The translations under genes were made by a program, and so were the position numbers. Below, piece by piece: positions 20,336 through 30,739 of a stretch of DNA of 64,000 nt (positions within the stretch are counted from its first letter, which is position 1; every line of letters starts with the position of its first letter). The stretch spans positions 32,169,680-32,233,679 of the forward strand of contig NC_132896.1 in assembly GCF_030463535.1 (NCBI RefSeq), in the 5' to 3' direction. The DNA comes from Salminus brasiliensis. Taxonomy: Eukaryota; Chordata; Actinopteri; Characiformes; Bryconidae. The notes beneath the pieces were generated by a model that made no database searches, was not told where the DNA came from, and saw nothing but the letters and a program-made list of their open reading frames with translations.

Positions 20336-23300
20336 GTAAGCTGTGTGTTTTTATTTGTATATATTATAATGTATTATTTACTTAAATTTAATATAACAAC
20401 TAAATTAATGTATTAATTAATACAATTGTAAACTTTACATGAGAAGGAGATGTAAACAGATTCCAGGTCCTATTGGAGCTTTTGTGTTGGTCCATTTGTC
20501 ATGAAATTTTCATTGCCAGATTTAAATGATGTCAACAAGTGGCACAAATGGAGATTTGCACGACTGCATTAAGCCTCAGTTCATCTGCTGCATTTAACAT
20601 AATGTTTAAGACATTAAATATACAATATGAAATGAATGGACCCTCCAATATCTTAAATTAAATCTTGATTTTTTTTGGTTTAAATCTCATGTTTCTGTAA
20701 ATGATTTATTCATTGATTTTCATTCCAAATGTCGACTTAATGTCATTTAATCAGGGGTGTCCAAACCTTTGAGTTGGACTGTTACGTACTTTCATATAAC
20801 CATATATACCGTATATGTGTTCCATCCATTTGCCATCCATATGTCATATGCATACATATACATGAGTCCTTTAACCATCTACAGTGGTTACTTTCCGAAT
20901 GCCAGAAGCATCTTAACCAAGCACAGGTCCAGAAGAGTGATTGTAAGGATGCTAATGAAGAACTTGACTCATTTGCATACGATCTCATGGTACGCTGCAC
21001 TCCTAGTGCTGTTACAGTACCATGTGAGTGGTAATTATAGTGTTATGTAAGTCATTGTTTTTTACTGCATTGATTTCACACTCTTTTGTAATAGTATTTT
21101 CCGGCTGCTCATCCATGTAAGCTCTCTCTCGAGGCTTTTTAGATGCTGTAATGTTCATCTGTGGCTTCCTTGACCTGACTCAACCTTCTCGTTGATTGAT
21201 CAGGAGGTGTGTTCTGATGGGGTGGTCGTACCCGGGGAGGAGGTGGAGTGTCCGGCAGTGATCGTGGAGCAGGTGAACAGTGCAGAGGTGGAGCAGTGCT
21301 ACGCCGCTCAGGTGCTCGTCTGCGACGACGAGAACACGTATGTGATGCAGGATGTAGCTGAGGAGCAAGTGGTTGAGACCGAGCTGCAAGACATTGGCAC
21401 AGGTAAGCATCACTTTGATGGTTTTTTTGTGGACAGTGTTGGTTAAGATCCCCAAATTTTCTAGACTTTATGTTGCATGCTTGGGTATCAAGTGCATGTG
21501 CATGGTAAGAGCATGGCCTGTTTTTTGGAGGATGGTCAGGAGAACAGAGAATGGGTGGTTTTAGTGATTAATAACCAGTTAAGTAAACAGGTTATGAGGA
21601 CCTGAGGTGCACGCTTCTTTAAATAGCCTGATGCATTAGCTGGAGTTATTGGACTTGCAGATTTTCCTCCACCAGGCATATGGATATAGTCATGCATTTT
21701 GTCATCATTTCTTGTTGCCGAGGAAACCGTACCATACCTGAGAATCTGAAACACCTTGACAAGAACCAATCTTGCTGACTAGACGACTGGGTCAGAACAT
21801 CTCCAAAACATCAGGCATGTCTTGTGGGGTGGTCCCGGTATACAGTGGTCAGTACCTACCAAAAGTGCTCCAGGGAATAACAGGCATTGCACTGGTGAGA
21901 GGGTCATGGGTGCCTAGGGCTCTACAGAGATCCAACCCACAACTTACAGGACTTAAAGGGTCTGCGGCTCATGTCTTGGTGCCAGATACCACAGGACACC
22001 TCCTCTCTCAGCTCTTGAGGAGGCAGAGCTGCTGTGGCTGTTTGAGAGAGATCCACACAAATGAAGACACCGGCACACCATCCTTTAATAACAAGGAGTC
22101 CTAGTCCATGTAGTTTTAGCTATCCGCTCCTCTGAAGAAGAAGCCCATATTAATCATCGGACATAAAAACCTACCTTTTTTACTTTTTATTCTAATTTTC
22201 TCCCTGATTTTAGCCATTTACAGTTCCCACCCACTAGCTTAGAAAATACATAATTGCGCTTGTGTTGGCTGTGACCTGTTGCCACACTCACTGCCTATCT
22301 GAGCCTATCTGTTTCACTACAGGACTTGGACTCTTTGTGAGTGTGCAATCTAATTTGCTTGTGAATTTCAGCTTTTCTTGGCAATTTAAAAAGCAATTTA
22401 AGATGCCATTTTTTTTAAATAAAGACAATGCATGATTAGTATCAGCCAACACTCAAGATCAGGGAAAGAAGCGTATCATTAAAATCAGTCCATCAGTGTA
22501 ACTAAACCATCCTTTCTAAACTGGGGAATTATTTATTCAATTGAGAGACGTTTAATTCTCTATTATTTGTCTAGGGTGGTCCTGTAGGGTCTGTGTATCT
22601 TCAGTTCCAGCCAGATGGAAATGAATGAGTTTTAGCTATCCGCTCCTCTGAAGGGGAAGCCCATATTAATCAAATCAAATCAAAATCAAATCAAATTTTA
22701 TTTGTCACATAAATAGTCATACACAGTATAACTTGCAGTGAAATGCTTTTTTGACAGTCTGCCCACATCAAGCTATACTATAAAAATCTACATTTAAACT
22801 TAACTAAACCTTAACTTAATGAAGTAAAGTGCAAAAGAAAAATAAAATAAAAATGAAGAAAATAAAAATAGAATAAGTTACATTTAAGTTAAAGAATAGA
22901 ATATAAAAATATGAAAATATAGAAATATAAGCAAAAAAAAAAAAAATACAGAATACAAATATACAAATATATATACAGAGATGAAATAGTGCGTGTCTGT
23001 GTGTGTGTGTGTGTATATATATATATACATACATATACATATGTACATATTTATCTGTATGTGTACATATGTCATCGGACATAAATACCTACCTTTTTTA
23101 CTTTTTCTCCTAATTTTCTCCCTGATTTTAGCCATTTACAGTTCCCACCCACTAGAAAATACATAATTGCGCTTGTGTTGGCTGTGACCTGTTGCCACAC
23201 TCACTGCCTATCTGAGCCTATCTGTTTCACTACAGGACTTGGACTCTTTGTGAGTGTGCAATCTAATTTGCTTGTGAATTTCAGCTTTTGTTGCCAATTT

Positions 23301-25699
23301 AATTTAAAACCATCCTTTCTAAACTGGGGAATTATTTATTAAATTGAGAGACGTTTAATTCTCTATTATTTGTCTAGGGTGGTCCTGTAGGGTCTGTGTA
23401 TCTTCAGTTCCAGCCAGATGGAAATGAACGAGGGCTTAAATGAGCAGCTGAAGAGCGACATCTAGTGGCCTGTCCGCAGACCCGCATGCTTTGGTTACTT
23501 CCTTTGTGGATGTGGAATGAGGAGGGAGGTTAAATTACAGGGGGTGAAGTGAAGTAGAAATCGGCTCACGGTTATTAGAAAATATTGCAAAGACATATAA
23601 ACGTTAAGGAGCTGTTTTTTATATCGTAATATTTAAATGTTTAGCGGATGAATAAAAACTTAGAAGGAAGGTAAGTGCGGTTCAGAGGCGGAAGGATCCA
23701 GGCGCTTGTGCACACACACACACTCACATACGTTTCCTATGGGCGGCGGAGTGATACCGGTAACGCAGTTTGACGGTGTGCTGTGAAGAAAGTAGATCCA
23801 CCCGCGTCCGGGGGAAATAATGGCGACTCCGTTTGACGATGAACCCGAAAACCAGCTGGATTTACTCCTCAAAGCCGGTAATGAAGGAGGAGATGAATTG
23901 TTAAGCATGGAGGGAGCGTGTGAAGCGGCTCTGGGCTGCAGAGCTGAGGGAAATGGAGACGCGGCGCTGATTTGGTTCCTAGTCCGGGACTAGATAACTC
24001 GACTTGGGGCATTAACGGCGCACTTTAGGGACTTATCGCGTGCATCTGTGATCGATACACGTATTGGAAGTTGTGTTAGGTGTGTGTGTTAGTGTTTAGC
24101 ACGCTACAGGTGTGTGTTTCGGTTGTTTTGCCCCCTGCTTGCTGCGGGTAGCGGACTGATGCGAGTAGTGGGAAACCAGGAAGTTTGGATGCGTGCGTGC
24201 GCGCGCGCGCGTGTGTGTGCGTGTGTGTGTGTGTGTGTGAGAGAGAGAGACCACAACACACACATTTAGAGTATCTTAACCCGATTTGGTGAGGTTTTCT
24301 GCTCTATGAGAGGGTCTCTGTGTTATAACGCAGAGCTCGTTTGGGTGACATAGTGCTAACTAACGGTTTCGTGAGGCGTTGGATGACCATAAGACTCCCT
24401 TGCCGACAGTTTAAGACATAATCTGGCCTCTTTCCATAAACATAATCGTGCATTTACAGGTTATTTACCTCTAATACTGGATTTGAGGGATGTTTGGATG
24501 TAGAAAGTGTAGTTTAATCGCTCGCAAATTAGTATTAGTGCACTTTGGAAAGTGTTTCTTGCTTTTCAGGGTTAAATACACAATAAAGTCGCTGTTTTAT
24601 GAATAAATGCTTTAAATCGGGCTTATTTTAATGCTAGGATTTAGAAATGGGAATATTTCTGTGTTTTTGGCGGAAGTGTTTGGAGGTGAGTGGGCGGGCC
24701 CGCTGCGCGTGTTTTTTTTTGTTTAAATTTGCCCCTTGTCCAATCAGCGACGCGGTAGGAGAGTCGCGTCACCTCTCTACCAATCAGATTGATAGGCGGG
24801 GGTTGATTGACAGCAACGTCCGGGGAGTTTGTAAACATGGAAGTAGCCGTGTGTGATTAGTAATCATTTAATATTACTAGCTAATATAGATCATAGAAGT
24901 GTTTATTATTAATATTATTAATAATAATAATATAAATAATAATAATACTAGAAATAAAATAATCACACACATAATGTCACGTGACTTTCCACAGTTAAAA
25001 GCAACAGCAATACCTACATTAACATTATTTATGGCATTTAGTCTGCCGGTGTGGTGTTCAGAGTCCTGTACACAGCCTCATATTGGTGTAGTGCTGCATA
25101 GTGTCCCAGCCCGGGAATCGAACCCCCGTCTCCCACATGGTGTACTAGCTCCTTGGCAGGTAGTAGTGTTATCTGTTGCACCACACCAACCACCACACAC
25201 CAACAATACTGCTTTACTAATAAATCAGACAGTTTACAAGTGATTAGATGGTGTATGTCTCTGTTCTTATTACAGTCCAGCACTTTTAAGCACTTTCTTC
25301 ATGATTTGATAGTAGGGATGTGAACACAGGCGTACAGGGTGGTTTGGTGCACAGTCGTAGAGAAACGTCCTGACTCGCGCTTCTTTGCGATGACGGTGAT
25401 GGGAATCAGAGGTTGTATTTATTGATTTATTTATTTGCCTTTTTTTAAAGTTTAAAAAAAATGCACACAGCTACTAAGTAATATTTCTTAGTAATAATTC
25501 AACATTATTGTTTTAATTAGGGAAAAGGAATAGGATCGATATTCCAATCAATCAATCAATCAATCAATGTCCCATTAACTACTTGTTCCTGCACAGTTTA
25601 GAGTAGAGTTAGAATTAACTTTGTCTTTGTGCAGAGTACAGGTACAAAGCCAATGAAATACAGAAGTGATGAGCATGAGGGATAAGGGGGTGGTATTTA

Positions 25700-25775
<76 letters not shown>

Positions 25776-28700
25776 GTAAGTGAATTATTATGGTGGTGGT
25801 TGTTTTACTGGCTTGCTTTAAAATTTTGAACATTTATTATAACTGTAGATACTCATCAATCCTATTATTGTGTGATTTATTGTAGTGATGCATGTGATAT
25901 TTCCTTCCCCTATTTTCTACGAAGAGTGACTGAGGTATGAGAGCGTTTATCGTATTCGAGGGTTTATGCCTTTTTGGTCTTTTTTTTTTTTTTCTTTTCT
26001 TTTTTACAGTGGAGGTCTCTGTTCAAGACAAAACCATTGAGGCCGCCGAAGCTCTGCTGCACATGGACTCTCCAGCCAGCCTGCATGGAGACCACAGTCC
26101 AGGTACCCCAAACTGTCTTCTCTCTTCTGTTCATCTTTACCGTTTTTCCAGAGAATCTGGTGCCATATACAAGTAGTAATGAGGCCTTAATAGAAGATGG
26201 TAATTTTAGTTATTCTAATTTATGTCAGTCCCAGTTCTGATATGACAGAAGTCTGTGATGGAAAGGCTGACTAAATATCTAGCGAATTAGCAAACAGGCG
26301 TCTGGACCTCTGAATTAGTAAAGCGGTGCTGATGATGTATCACACTGCAATAATCAGAGAGAGTTCAAGCCTGAATTAAATAGAAGCATAGAAACCTATG
26401 ATAGGAAGCTTGTCTCTGGTTTTCCTGAATGTTCTCTCTGTGTATCTGTAGAGGAGTTCCTGTCTGAGATGGAGGTGGAAGTGAGCACTGAGGAGATGGG
26501 GCCAGTGGCAGATTCGATCACTGTGCTGGAGCAAAAAGATCTGCAGAAAAGGAAAAGAGGTACTACAAACATACATACATGCATGTACATACTACTAATG
26601 CTTCCAGGGTCCACCATAAATTCAGGCTTGCTGAGTGCAGGCTGTCATCACAGCTTGTTCAGTCATGTGAAAGGGGATTCGTTTGGTCAGTGGTGGGACA
26701 GACCTACACAGTGTTTTGCTTTTCCTGCTGAAGCACCCCTGGTTTAACTCACCTGTTGATTGGCAGGTTTAGTAGGTCTGTTAGAGCAGGTCAGTCTGTA
26801 AACTGTGCTGGACTCTGCTGGTACCCGCTTAAACGGTAAATTTTATTTGTCCCTCTCAGCAGGAAGGAAACCTAAAATGCCACGAACTAACTGTGACGGT
26901 TCCTTGGATCTCATATACAAGAGAAAGTCGAAAGAAAGCCGGGGTAAGGGTGCATCTGTCTGTATTTGATCTATTAGAACGACTTGTATGTCATTAGGAG
27001 TGTAAATGAAAAAAAAATATATACATATATTAATTGTTTTATATATTTATATTATTTGAAACTAAAGCTGTGCTTCACAAGCTAATAGGGTAGTCAGGAT
27101 TGTGCAGTACAGTATACGACACTGTGGTACAGTGTCTTTTAGATTATGCTGTGTTATGACATACCTATATGGTCTGTGTGTTGCAGGCACCACCACATAT
27201 TTGTGGGAGTTTTTGCTGGACCTTCTGCAGGATAAAGAAACCTGCCCCAAGTACATCAAATGGACGGAGAAAGAAAAGGGCATATTCAAGCTGGTGGACT
27301 CCAAAGCTGTGTCCAAACTATGGGGGAAACATAAGAACAAGCCGGATATGAACTATGAAACAATGGGACGAGCGCTCAGGTAAACGCAGTGGATGGTTTT
27401 CCAGGAGAGATGGGGGTGGGAACGTGGTGTTATATATATTGAATTGTCAGTGTAAAAAAGGAGCGAAGTGGGATTGTGAATATTGTCAGTACTTGATGAA
27501 CACTGACCAGCTGCATCTTTTAGGCATCAAAACCATTGCGATCATAATTTTTAATAGTGTTTTAAAATTGTCTAAATAAAAAAAACCTCATCAGTTCTCT
27601 GAGGGGGAAAACTTAAATAAATGTCATGGTAAGCTTTATGAAGGCCTTGGAGGTTTTACAATGATGCTGTATACCAAAGATTGATTAACAGCTTAGAGGG
27701 TTGTTGGTCTTCCTAACTTAGGGTGCTGGAAATGACTCCAGGACCTTTTATCCTAAGCTTTATCAACTCCTGGAGGTTTTAAAATTATGCTAACACTGAT
27801 ATCCCAAGGATTGAATAACAGCTTAGAGCTTTTTAAAAATACTTTTTAATGCTTTTTATGTTTTCATTTTTCTGTTTATATAAAGCACCTTTGGATTATT
27901 TATTATTAATTAATTATTATTACCTATTTCTCTAAAATATCTCCACATATTAATTTTTAGATTATTGTTTTAACTCCCACCCCTACAGGAGGACAGTGTT
28001 CAGTGTAGATGTGTGACAATCTGTGATTAAATCCTTTTTAACGAGTTGCTTATGAAATTTGGGTGTTCAGGTATTACTACCAGCGAGGCATCCTTTCTAA
28101 GGTGGAAGGCCAGAGGCTGGTGTACCAGTTCAAGGAGATGCCCAAAGACATAGTTTTCATTGACGACGATATCGACGACGGCGTCGATAAGGGAAAAAGG
28201 CAGAGTCCGACTGCAGCCGACTGCACGACTCCAAAAAAGAGGAAGGGAAGAGTCTCTCCTGTGTTACCCTCAGCACCAATGATCAGCATCTCCTCAGGAC
28301 CCGAAGGCCTTGTATCTCTGCAGCAGTCCCCTGCTACCACACAAACCATCCCCAGGTAAGCGCTCCAGAGACACTGGCTGTCTTTCACAGCCTGATTGAT
28401 TGATTGATTGAAGTCTTTCGCACTTGCTTATTACTTTCTTTCTTGACCCTCAGAACGGTGAGGCTGGCCATGCAGGTCCCGGTCCTCATGACGACAGCCC
28501 AGGGTCAGAAGGTCTCCACCTTAACCATCAGTTCACCCACCGGTGCCTCTCCCATCCTGACGACGGCCAGCCCGATCGCTGGGGGCAACAGTACAGGAAA
28601 AGTGGTTTTGCAGGCGGTGCCGACGCTGGTGCCGGCGCAGGGCCAGAACGGCGAGCGGATCACTCTCCAGCTCATCACGCTCCCGGCAGCTCCGACTAAA

Positions 28701-28994
28701 GCAGGCGGCCCCATCACCCTCCGCACACTTGCACCCGTCACGGGACCCGCCGCCAGCGCTCAAGTTCTGCAGCTGGCCGTCCCTGCCACAGTGAGCACCG
28801 CCGTGAGCTCCTCGGTGACGGTCCCTGCACTATCCACTGTCGTGGAGACAATCTCTGTGCCGGACACGAAGCCATCCTTGTCCATGCAGGACGTGAAGAT
28901 CTTAAAGCTGGAGCCTATGGACAGCAGTGTGATTCAGAGGCTGGGAACAGCAGTAGAGAACACACACACAGATCAGAGCAGTGCGCAGAGCTGA
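20210..28994 (+). CDS. elf2: ETS transcription factor Elf2, complete coding region (distal-promoter isoform)
   Basis: Elf2 is a nuclear ETS-family factor that binds GGAA sites and activates or represses target genes. Coding exons are 20261-20335 (exon begins 20210), 21204-21402, 26010-26102, 26452-26559, 26860-26943, 27187-27379, 28071-28355 and 28454-28994, all with GT-AG limits and matching phases, giving 525 residues. The start (MTSVVV) agrees with vertebrate ELF2. The order is: acidic N-terminal activation region ([21 protein letters not shown]), the [11 protein letters not shown] motif, a basic GRKPK patch, the ETS domain from [12 protein letters not shown] to [12 protein letters not shown], then a long Ser/Thr/Pro/Val-rich tail. 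ELF1 is less likely because the N-terminus fits ELF2 better. Neighbours mgarp-like and noct match human 4q31. Teleosts often keep elf2a and elf2b; I cannot tell which this is. Confidence 0.95.
21204..21402 (+). CDS. elf2: elf2 exon for the N-terminal acidic activation region
   Basis: 66 codons plus one base. Conserved blocks [20 protein letters not shown] and MQDVAEEQ match the N-terminal region found only in the long ELF2 isoform. Ends with GTAAGC, phase 1. Confidence 0.9.
21740..22005 (+). mobile_element. Tc1-like element remnant, truncated
   Basis: The transposase N-terminal piece (GGGTCAGAACATCTCCAAAA, giving [10 protein letters not shown]) is followed by part of the C-terminal piece (GTGCCAGATACCACAGGACA). 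The right end is lost where the next duplicated block begins. It lies in the elf2 intron. Confidence 0.7.
22107..23440. repeat. Intronic direct duplication split by a LINE-like insertion
   Basis: The block at about 22110-22625 recurs in pieces at about 22625-22672 and 23071-23427. Shared landmarks are GCTATCCGCTCCTCTGAAG, CATCGGACATAAA, GCGCTTGTGTTGGCTGTGAC and GTGGTCCTGTAGGGTCTGTG. Between the pieces lies an element with the tail-like ATCAAATTTTATTTGTCACA and GCAGTGAAATGCTTTTTT at about 22672-22770, followed by A-rich and TA/GT simple sequence to about 23068. The copies differ by small deletions. Confidence 0.75.
23440..23819 (+). promoter_or_regulatory. Second (intronic) elf2 promoter region
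   Basis: About 380 bases upstream of the alternative first coding exon, with rising CpG content towards the ATG (GATACCGGTAACGC, CCCGCGTCCGGGGG). There is no acceptor before the ATG in the same reading context, which suits a true first exon. The transcription start cannot be fixed by eye. Confidence 0.55.
23820..23877 (+). CDS. elf2: elf2 alternative first exon (short N-terminus isoform)
   Basis: ATG at 23820 opens 19 codons, [17 protein letters not shown] and two more residues, then one base before the donor GTAATG. The phase joins it to the exon at 26010, giving [19 protein letters not shown]. Human ELF2 has a known isoform (NERF-1 type) that begins MATSLHEGPTNQLDLLIR and then enters the same exon. 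The match in sequence, position and phase is strong. The product (453 residues) lacks the acidic activation region but keeps the ETS domain, so it may act as a weaker activator or a competitor. Confidence 0.88.
24175..24255. repeat. GC/GT/GA compound microsatellite
   Basis: Alternating GC, GT and GA dinucleotides in the intron after elf2 exon 1b. Confidence 0.85.
24660..24840. promoter_or_regulatory. CCAAT/GC-box/ETS-site island in an elf2 intron
   Basis: A GCGGAAGTG ETS-type site (24669-24677), a GGGCGG GC box (24693-24698), two CCAATCAG boxes (24739 and 24780) and a GGCGGGGG stretch occur within 180 CpG-containing bases. This resembles a small housekeeping promoter or enhancer. No exon is tied to it. 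The ETS site could be bound by Elf2 itself, which is speculation. Confidence 0.35.
25080..25215 (-). mobile_element. tRNA-derived SINE fragment
   Basis: On the minus strand it reads CTAGTACACCATGTGGGAGA and then a B-box GGTTCGATTCCC, as in a tRNA-derived SINE head. No intact cloverleaf, so not a tRNA gene. Confidence 0.6.
25690..25775. repeat. (AT)n then (AC)n microsatellite
   Basis: About 36 AT pairs then nine AC pairs, in an elf2 intron. Open frames across it (runs of Ile/Tyr) are products of the repeat. Confidence 0.95.
26010..26102 (+). CDS. elf2: elf2 shared exon ([11 protein letters not shown] motif)
   Basis: 31 codons, phase 1 at both ends, so both first-exon choices join in frame. 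It carries [16 protein letters not shown], conserved between ELF1 and ELF2. The acceptor follows a long T-rich tract. Confidence 0.92.
26452..26559 (+). CDS. elf2: elf2 acidic linker exon
   Basis: 36 codons, phase 1 at both ends ([17 protein letters not shown], ending KDLQKRKR). It corresponds to the ELF2 region around VVEVSTEESEPMD. As a symmetrical exon it could be skipped in frame. Confidence 0.88.
26860..26943 (+). CDS. elf2: elf2 basic-patch exon with NAGNAG acceptor
   Basis: The acceptor reads CTCAGCAG. Cutting after the first AG gives AGRKPK at the junction; cutting after the second gives GRKPK. The exon has a GRKPKMPR basic patch like a small AT-hook, then ends YKRKSKESR before GTAAGG. 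84 or 81 bases, phase 1 at both ends either way. Confidence 0.88.
27187..27379 (+). CDS. elf2: elf2 ETS-domain exon (first part)
   Basis: Encodes [18 protein letters not shown] through [20 protein letters not shown] to [11 protein letters not shown], helices 1 to 3 of the winged-helix ETS DNA-binding domain. The recognition helix arginines of RALRYYY are split between this exon and the next (AG/G, phase 2). Every residue I can compare is as in ELF1/ELF2. Confidence 0.95.
27187..28140 (+). other. ETS domain across two exons
   Basis: Marks the DNA-binding domain in the genome: exon 27187-27379 and the start of 28071-28355 ([20 protein letters not shown]). The intron between them (27380-28070) has no other feature apart from AT-rich sequence. 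Confidence 0.9.
28071..28355 (+). CDS. elf2: elf2 exon: ETS domain end and acidic hinge
   Basis: Opens with the recognition helix tyrosines, ends the ETS domain at [18 protein letters not shown], then a basic stretch ([19 protein letters not shown]) that may serve as a nuclear localisation signal. Phase 2 at both ends. Confidence 0.93.
28454..28994 (+). CDS. elf2: elf2 last coding exon (Ser/Thr/Val-rich tail)
   Basis: Begins [20 protein letters not shown], clearly the ELF2 TVRVAMQVPVVMTSLGQK segment, then a Thr/Ala/Pro/Val-rich tail and ends [14 protein letters not shown], stop TGA 28992-28994. The tail is shorter than in human and more GC-rich than the flanks. Confidence 0.93.
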
Positions 28995-29950
28995 GGCGCG
29001 GTCCACAGACACACCAAACAAGCAGCATTTACTTACTATTGATGAGAACCATGGCAAGTGCAGATGGCCTTTTATAGTACGCGGTATGTGGTCATCAGGT
29101 TGGACTGAAGTGAAGTACTTCAGATGAAACCAGCAATGTTGCCTAAACCCCCACCACACCCCAACCGACCCGCCCCAACCGACCCGCCCCAACCGACCCG
29201 CCCCATTCACATTAACACTATTTTTGACTTTGGTAATCAGTCTCCAGCCTCAGTGCGTATTCGGAAACGGAGCCGAGGAGATGCTGTACTTTTTCGTTAT
29301 TGAATTTTTTTTTGGTCCATCCTCTCTGTACCTTTTGACCGGTTTCTAACTGAGACTGACCGCCTGAGCTGTGAGGTCGTGGCGGTGAGTTGAACCCGGT
29401 GCTGAAGGCAGAGCTTAAGGTGCATAAACCTGGAAAAAAAACAAACAAAAAAACATGCGCTTCAGTTTTTTCACCAGCTCTCCATCAGGAGTGGAAGGGA
29501 CTCTGTGTATATAAGTGACCGAATACTCGTAGCGATCAAAATGAGAAGAGGTAGAAGAAGAAAAAGAAAAAAAAACAAGCAGCCTTGAGTCTCAGATCCT
29601 TTGTTTTCCTTCATGTCAGAATCGTATGAAGCTGATTGTACTCTTCTTTTATTATTATTTTTCTTTTCTGTGTAAATATGAAAAATAACTCTTTTTGATA
29701 TTTTGTACCAGGCAGTGTTTTTTACAGTTTGAAAAGCAGCTGCGTCTTCAGAAGGCTCTTAAAACGCCTTAGGACTTAAATCATTTCACTGTCTTGCGTT
29801 TCAATGTCTTTACTTTTCTGATGCATTTATCCTCACAGCACCTGTTATCTGCTATGTGTGTCCACCCACCGCTCTTTCCTCGTTTTGTCTTTATTATTTT
29901 ACACTTGTGTACAAAAAGGGAGAGAAAGTTGTGCGTCTGTCTGTTTGGAC
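28995..29950 (+). other. elf2 3' UTR (end not fixed)
   Basis: Follows the stop codon. It contains three copies of a 15-bp unit (CAACCGACCCGCCCC) at about 29162-29206 and A-rich stretches at about 29430 and 29560. I found no canonical AATAAA before about 30 kb, so the poly(A) site is unknown. Confidence 0.45.
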
Positions 29951-30579
29951 TGAACTATATTGCATATTCAATATTTGAAGCATTTATTTTGTTGTACTCC
30001 TATCCAGAACTTGTATCCAAGTAGATTTAAATATAGAGGACATAATTATGCAAACGAATGGATTTCTGATTTCTTTATTTACTTTTTCCTCAATCTAAAG
30101 CCTTGCATTCCACTCTTTGCCATGTGAGCTTTCTTGGGTCTTGTAGGCTTGGAGATATCAAATATGTAAACAAATCATTGGTTTAAGATTCTTCTCCATC
30201 ATGAAAAAACTTGTGAATATTGAATATTATTATTCAATAATATTATCTGAATATTTTTTAATGCAGACTCTTAGAAATGGTTCTGTATCGGATCAGAAAG
30301 ACTTTACTCTCAAAGTTGAAACATTTGCATCTAATGGCATTCAGCCTCACCCGATGCTGCTCCATCACCGCTCCAGAGACCACTCCAGTTTTACTGCCCC
30401 ACAGTCCAATGCTGGGGGGCTGTATCCCCCTCTAGATCTCCAGTGTGGCTGGTCCAGAGTGTCCCGGGCTGCTGGCAGTGCTTTTCTATGTCAATTATTA
30501 TACAAGCTGCTTGAGTCAGCTATGGGTGCAACTTCAAAAGGGTGTCTAGATAGTTTCGGAAATAGTGTTCAGGCTCTAG

Positions 30580-30735
30580 AACGGCGGTGGGCAACTCTGG
30601 TCCTGGAGGGGCTGGATTTCAGCCCAGTTTTGTGCTTTCCCCGCTCACACACACACCTGGTTTAGTTGACCTGTTAGAGATGGGGAAATCAGCAAACTGT
30701 TCTGGACTAAGGCCCCCCCGTGTCCCACCCCTGCT
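30580..30735 (+). repeat. Dispersed repeat, family C
   Basis: Same landmarks as 19188-19368 (GGTCCTGGAGG, TTTTGTGCTTTCC, CCCACCCCTGCT). It sits 3' of elf2 and just after a scrambled family A MITE piece (about 30330-30430). Confidence 0.7.
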
Positions 30736-30739
30736 CTAG

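Noticed and set aside
25080-25215. tRNA-like sequence on the minus strand
   Set aside because: Only the B-box region is tRNA-like; no cloverleaf can be drawn, so I call it a SINE, not a tRNA gene.
28505-28763. Minus-strand frames opposite the elf2 tail exon
   Set aside because: GC-rich antisense shadows with no splice signals.
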